From: Micavibrio_B sp964399985
GTDB lineage: Bacteria; Pseudomonadota; Alphaproteobacteria; Micavibrionales; Micavibrionaceae
Assembly: GCA_964399985.1 (NCBI GenBank)
Contig: CAYNRY010000001.1
Location: 992,001-1,056,000, forward strand
DNA: 64,000 nt
Reading direction: 5' to 3'
The notes beneath the pieces are model-generated. The model was not told the origin of the DNA. It worked only from the letters and a program-made list of their open reading frames with translations, and made no database searches. Numbering within the stretch: position 1 is the first letter of the stretch; the number at the start of each line of letters is the position of its first letter. This document shows positions 60,257 through 64,000 of this stretch, one piece after another. The position numbers were made by a program, and so were the translations under genes.

Positions 60257-61330
60257 ATGGGCCGCAATATATTTCAATTATCTCTGATTATTGCCTTCCT
60301 GTGCATCGGGGCTTATCCAGCCCGTGCGGATGTACTGGAAGATAACTCATCATCCTCGGTCTATGCCTATTTCTCGATCACGGATAGCGGCGATGACTCT
60401 TCTCTATCCTATGAGAAGTTTTCGCAGCAGATCGAGGAAATCGGCCTCGGTAATTATACAGTTTTAGCTCTTCCCGAGCTTCTCGCCAAGCAAAAGAGCG
60501 GTGAAAGCCTCCCCCCTAATACTATCGCACTCACTTTTGACGAACCGGACGAGGAAACCTACTCCAAAGCCATACCCTTACTGGTTCAAAATAAAATCCC
60601 TTTTACCATTTTCATTAGTCCCGGCCTTGCCGAAGCCAGCGAATGGGAAACACTCAAAAACCTGCAAGAAAATGATTTCGTCACGATCGGCCTTTCGACA
60701 TTCTCCTATGGGCATTTGGGCAGCTGGGTAGAAGAAAAAATTACCGAAGATCTAAACCGCGCTAAAAGTATCTATCGTGAGCAATTGGGACGGGAGCCTC
60801 TTTATTTCGCTTACCCACTCGGTGAATATTCATCCGCCTTCGTAAACGCTGTTCAAAAGGCAGGTTTTCACGCGGCGTTCGGTCAGAACTCAGGCGTTAT
60901 CACGCAATCGACCGATATGATGAAACTTCCACGTTTTACCATGACGGATGATTTCGGTGATTTGGAGAGGTTCCGCACAACATCGAATGCAATGCCGTTT
61001 CCTGTAAAAGACATTACGCCCGATACCAGTTACATGAATGCCATGCCTGATATCGGTTTTACGATCAGCGATCAAATTTCCAGCGATGACATGAAGAAAA
61101 CCAAATGTTTTTCATCCGGCAGCATCCAGCCGCAAACCGCTTTTCTCGGTTCTGGCCGTGTCGAACTTCGGTTTCCTGAGATACCAGTAACGGAGCGCCT
61201 GCGTATCAATTGCACAATACCTGTTGCGGGTGAATTACCTGATGACGATCCGCGTTATCGCTGGTTGGGTTTTTTGCTTTATTTTCCGGTGAAAACGGAA
61301 GCAGCCGATTTCAATCCTGTACAGCCCTGA
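60257..61330 (+). CDS. Exported NodB-fold protein with altered metal site
   Basis: A 357-residue protein with a signal peptide ending in A-R-A at about 24. The polysaccharide-deacetylase fold is recognisable from I-A-L-T-F-D-E-P-D, I-G-L-S-T-F-S-Y-G-H-L and F-A-Y-P-L-G-E-Y. Active enzymes have T-F-D-D and H-x-x-x-H; here D95-E96, S147 and Y151 stand in those places, so both zinc-binding His residues are gone. It is probably inactive as a zinc deacetylase. A C-terminal beta domain of about 90 residues with two cysteines is unique. It may bind glycan. Confidence 0.8.
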   Translation: MGRNIFQLSLIIAFLCIGAYPARADVLEDNSSSSVYAYFSITDSGDDSSLSYEKFSQQIEEIGLGNYTVLALPELLAKQKSGESLPPNTIALTFDEPDEETYSKAIPLLVQNKIPFTIFISPGLAEASEWETLKNLQENDFVTIGLSTFSYGHLGSWVEEKITEDLNRAKSIYREQLGREPLYFAYPLGEYSSAFVNAVQKAGFHAAFGQNSGVITQSTDMMKLPRFTMTDDFGDLERFRTTSNAMPFPVKDITPDTSYMNAMPDIGFTISDQISSDDMKKTKCFSSGSIQPQTAFLGSGRVELRFPEIPVTERLRINCTIPVAGELPDDDPRYRWLGFLLYFPVKTEAADFNPVQP

Positions 61331-61868
61331 CTTCCAGAACTTCCGGCACATAATGATGCATCATATTTTCGATGCCCATTTTAAGCGTGACAACAGAACT
61401 CGGGCATCCGGCGCAGGCGCCTTGCATACGCAGGAATAAAATACCCTTATCGAAATCTTCGAATGCGATATCGCCGCCATCGCGCGCCACTGCCGGACGC
61501 ACGCGTGTCTCAAGTATTTCCTTGATCTGCTTGACGACATCGCTGTCTTCTTCGGATGATGCATCTTTACCGACAGGCGCATCGCTCAAGATTTTCTGAC
61601 CCGTCGTAAAATGCTCAAATAGAGCGCCAAGAACCAATGGCTTTAATGTCAGCCATTCTCGCTCTTCGCTTTTGGTAACGGACACGAAATCCTTACCAAA
61701 GAAGACGCCGCGCACGCCTTCGATTTTAAATAGGCGCTCCGCCAAGGGGGATTTACCGATTGCGGAATCCGCTGTTGGAAAATCCGCCACGCCACGCTCG
61801 AGAACAATCTCGCCCGGAATGAATTTTATGGTCAAAGGATTAGGAGTGGGTTCGGTTTGTATAAACAT
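61311..61868 (-). CDS. nfuA: NfuA-type iron-sulfur cluster carrier
   Basis: NfuA carries [4Fe-4S] clusters to target proteins. The 185-residue protein has an N-terminal Nfu_N domain (F-I-Q-T-E-P-T-P-N-P) and a C-terminal Nfu domain with C152 and C155 in G-A-C-A-G-C-P-S-S. The order is the eukaryotic-like and alphaproteobacterial one. It lies immediately after the universal stress gene and its end overlaps the NodB-fold gene by 20 bases. Confidence 0.95.
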   Translation of the reverse strand: MFIQTEPTPNPLTIKFIPGEIVLERGVADFPTADSAIGKSPLAERLFKIEGVRGVFFGKDFVSVTKSEEREWLTLKPLVLGALFEHFTTGQKILSDAPVGKDASSEEDSDVVKQIKEILETRVRPAVARDGGDIAFEDFDKGILFLRMQGACAGCPSSVVTLKMGIENMMHHYVPEVLEVRAVQD

Positions 61869-62354
61869 TTAAGTAATCGCATCAATTCTGTTGGTATCAA
61901 AGTTTCCGGGCACTATTACCGCAGGAACCTGCAAATCACCAAGACCTTTCGATATAAGATAGTTAATTAGCGGTCCCGGCCCCTTGACACCGACTCCACC
62001 CGCCAGCACCAGTTGAACCAGGCTTGGATCGGAATTAATCGTTTCGATCACCGCATTCTTGGCTTCGCCTTCAGCTATATATAGAGCCGAAATCTGCCCG
62101 GTCAATTCATGGACCTTACGGCACGCTTCCCAAATCTGCTTCTCGGCCTTCTCACGCAGTTCTTTGCGCAGCATCGCCTCGATATTCCCCCAGTCTTGAA
62201 ATTCTTCCATATCGATGATCTGAAGAAGCGCAACATGTCCGCGGCGGTTTTCTGCCATACGGGCGGCATAGCGCAAAGCCAGCTCAAATTCCGGCGTTTC
62301 GTCAATTACAACGAGATAAACCCCGCCATCACCCTTACGAACTTTGTATTCCAT
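61869..62354 (-). CDS. Universal stress protein family
   Basis: A 161-residue UspA-fold protein with V-Y-L-V-V-I-D-E-T-P-E-F at the first strand, A-L-R-Y-A-A-R-M-A and L-A-G-G-V-G-V at the loop where ATP binders have G-x-x-G-x-x-x-x-x-G. The loop is shorter than in ATP-binding members, so ATP binding is doubtful. Its stop abuts the nfuA start, so the two are co-transcribed. Confidence 0.85.
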   Translation of the reverse strand: MEYKVRKGDGGVYLVVIDETPEFELALRYAARMAENRRGHVALLQIIDMEEFQDWGNIEAMLRKELREKAEKQIWEACRKVHELTGQISALYIAEGEAKNAVIETINSDPSLVQLVLAGGVGVKGPGPLINYLISKGLGDLQVPAVIVPGNFDTNRIDAIT

Positions 62355-62365
62355 TGAATATCTCC

Positions 62366-63115
62366 TTATGCACGCTGGCTTCTGGACATCCAGAAAGCCG
62401 TAAAGCCTGCCATCATGGCTAAAAACAAACCCAGTAACGCATAGGCAAAACTATGATCGGCCGCGAAGTTTAGAACTTCACCTGATAAACCCGTCTGCGC
62501 AACCTCCAGATTGATCGTACGGCTGTCGACAAATGCACCATCCTTGAACAAGTAGCCAACAACAGAAAATTGTCCGACTGGAACATCCGATGGCAAATAG
62601 AAAGTTGCCTTAAATAAACGTTGGCCTATAAAACGGATTGGCATTGGCGTTAACGGAAACAGCCCCTTCGCCTGCTGGGTACGAACCAAGGCTTCCTGAA
62701 ACTCGGCAATTCCGGCCTTGTCATCATATTTGGCAGCATCGAATTCCAATGCATTCAAACCGATGCCATAATTTTTTAAAGTCTGCGCATCGGCAATCCC
62801 GCCCTCAGAACGAGTGACCGCATAGCTATAAAATAATGGCACGTTCTTAAAATCCACCGACTCCCGGTTTAACCACATGCCCAAAGACGGCTCTTTCTTG
62901 CGCATGACGATACGGGTTTGTGGTCCACGCAATACAATCGCGATATCGCCGTCCTGATCGGCTGTACCGAATACCGTAACCTTCTCGCCGCTAAAACTAC
63001 TCGTAATATCGATACGGTCATCTGCCAAATCGATTACAATATTACCTGCATTCTGGGCTTTTGCCACGGGCGGTAAAATCAGGAAAAAAAGGAATAGCAG
63101 GAAATATCTCATCAT
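62366..63115 (-). CDS. TIGR02186-like membrane protein
   Basis: A 249-residue protein with a signal peptide ending in A-K-A at about 20, a beta-rich periplasmic part, and one transmembrane helix at about 220-242. The pattern I-D-I-T-S-S-F-S-G-E-K-V-T-V-F-G-T-A and W-L-N-R-E-S-V matches the TIGR02186 family that neighbours TauE exporters in alphaproteobacteria. The start overlaps the exporter's stop by ATGA, so they probably act together. The function is not known. Confidence 0.8.
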   Translation of the reverse strand: MMRYFLLFLFFLILPPVAKAQNAGNIVIDLADDRIDITSSFSGEKVTVFGTADQDGDIAIVLRGPQTRIVMRKKEPSLGMWLNRESVDFKNVPLFYSYAVTRSEGGIADAQTLKNYGIGLNALEFDAAKYDDKAGIAEFQEALVRTQQAKGLFPLTPMPIRFIGQRLFKATFYLPSDVPVGQFSVVGYLFKDGAFVDSRTINLEVAQTGLSGEVLNFAADHSFAYALLGLFLAMMAGFTAFWMSRSQRA

Positions 63116-63993
63116 CTCTCCTGCATCGAAAAAAGTTCATAAGGTGGGATGAATAAATCAGACGACAGTTTTCCCGCAACAATAATCAACATAGCCGCCA
63201 GCATTAGCCGAGCAGGCGCACCGCGAATATGCTTTGCTGCTCTCACCCCAATTTGCGATCCGATAATCCCGCCGACGATTAAAAGAACCGCAAGCACCAG
63301 ATCAACCGTATGGTTGGCGACCGCATGTAAAATCGTTGAAAAAATTGTCGTGAACATAATCTGAAATAAAGAAGTACCCGCCACCATGATGGTTGACATG
63401 CCCAGAATATAAATCATTGCAGGAACCATAAAGAACCCGCCGCCAACCCCCATCAAGGATGTAATCAAACCGCCTAAAAATCCGATCCCCGCCGGCAGGC
63501 ATGCACTGATATACATTTTAGATTTCGGGAAGTGCATTTTATACGGCAATCGTTCGCCAAGCATGACCCAGAATTTAGACCGCCCCTTCTCTGTTGGACT
63601 TTTCTTCAATAAGGCATAAACACTTTCTATCAGCATCATCGTGCCGATGCTGCCGAGCAAAATAATATAAAGAATATTAATCGCCGCATCGATCTGTCCC
63701 ATATGCTGGAGAATTTTAAAGAGACCAATCCCGATCAGCGAGCCGACGACACTTCCGCCCAACATGGTAAGCCCCAGCTTGATATCGATATTCCCGCGGC
63801 TCCAATGGATCAATGATCCTGATACAGACGACGCCACCAATTGATTGGCCTGCGTTCCGACGGAAATCGATGGCGGCACGCCTAGGAAAATTAAAAAAGG
63901 AGTAGTCAAAAAACCACCCCCAACCCCAAAGACCGACGTAAAAAAGCCCGCAACCATACCGAGGACTAAAATAGCCTCAACAGGAACGGTCAT
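63112..63993 (-). CDS. TauE/SafE family anion exporter
   Basis: A 293-residue membrane protein with about eight hydrophobic segments and the repeated G-V-G-G-G-F-L-T-T-P and G-V-G-G-G-F-F-M-V-P motifs of the TauE/SafE family, which export sulfite or organosulfonates. The substrate here is unknown. The ATG at 63993 is seven bases from the window end, so the gene is complete. It forms an operon with the TIGR02186-like gene. Confidence 0.92.
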   Translation of the reverse strand: MTVPVEAILVLGMVAGFFTSVFGVGGGFLTTPFLIFLGVPPSISVGTQANQLVASSVSGSLIHWSRGNIDIKLGLTMLGGSVVGSLIGIGLFKILQHMGQIDAAINILYIILLGSIGTMMLIESVYALLKKSPTEKGRSKFWVMLGERLPYKMHFPKSKMYISACLPAGIGFLGGLITSLMGVGGGFFMVPAMIYILGMSTIMVAGTSLFQIMFTTIFSTILHAVANHTVDLVLAVLLIVGGIIGSQIGVRAAKHIRGAPARLMLAAMLIIVAGKLSSDLFIPPYELFSMQER

Positions 63994-64000
63994 TTCAGCG

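Overview
The window is one dense stretch of a bacterial chromosome, almost certainly from an alphaproteobacterium of moderate GC content (mid-40s percent by eye). The evidence is gene order and families typical of that class: lgt, an NDUFAF7/MidA-like methyltransferase and pgeF in a row; prs-rplY-pth-ychF; ubiK-ybjN-proC; fumC followed by a small ribbon-helix-helix protein; a MucR/Ros regulator; PhaR with a PHA operon; and a TIGR02186-like protein beside a TauE/SafE permease. I cannot name the order. There is no rRNA, tRNA, prophage, CRISPR array or classical insertion sequence that I can recognise.

Layout. 1-2.1 kb: 3' part of motB, a hairpin-rich leader region, and two small genes of unknown function. 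2.1-8.5 kb: parC and recO, an exported superoxide dismutase with a phosphatase, folP-folK, and a MepK-like endopeptidase. 8.5-14.5 kb: a minus-strand run pfkA, two bPH2 membrane proteins, ilvD and an LdtD-like L,D-transpeptidase. 14.6-19.2 kb: DUF465-purE and purK-fumC-RHH, with a degenerate PgeF paralogue between purE and purK. 19.2-26.2 kb: a large AsmA protein and a polyhydroxybutyrate cluster (phaB, phaA, phaC-like, divergent phaR); a phasin lies apart at 41 kb. 26.3-31.2 kb: a periplasmic coiled-coil protein with seven 38-residue repeats, a TcpQ-domain protein, and prfB with its programmed +1 frameshift. 31.3-35.1 kb: the least conserved part, with a palindromic repeat pair, a DJ-1-like protein without its cysteine, a 690-base non-coding stretch and unfamiliar genes. 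35.2-46.8 kb: OmpA lipoprotein, Hsp33, ABC-2 permease, RecX, hybrid-less PAS kinase, phasin, CsaA, an EnvZ/OmpR pair, IlvE, a truncated LysE exporter, and an EF-hand protein. 46.9-54.5 kb: housekeeping genes for translation, PRPP, lipoproteins and LPS heptose. 54.5-54.8 kb: a GIY-YIG gene enclosed by a perfect 27-base inverted repeat. 55-64 kb: ubiK-ybjN-proC, MucR, sugar-nucleotide genes, TsaB, a degenerate NodB-fold protein, NfuA, a UspA protein and a TauE exporter pair.

Themes. Cell-wall cross-link remodelling is represented by an LdtD-like and a MepK-like protein, plus PgeF. Carbon storage is covered by PHB synthesis, its repressor and a phasin. Glycolysis includes a phosphofructokinase with a mixed donor-site signature. 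Genes are packed tightly: ATGA overlaps and tail-to-tail stop-codon overlaps are common, so the few non-coding stretches (655-953, 8482-8865, 15342-15711, 31907-32596) stand out.

The strongest candidate for something undescribed is the GIY-YIG cassette at 54481-54838. It sits exactly between the two halves of a palindromic repeat, and an uninterrupted relative of that repeat is present at 31267-31318. This looks like an occupied and an empty form of the same element. Other leads are the attenuator-like RNA before the small gene at 954, the terminator hairpin at 46107-46140 that also carries the next gene's Shine-Dalgarno sequence, and the degenerate PgeF paralogue.
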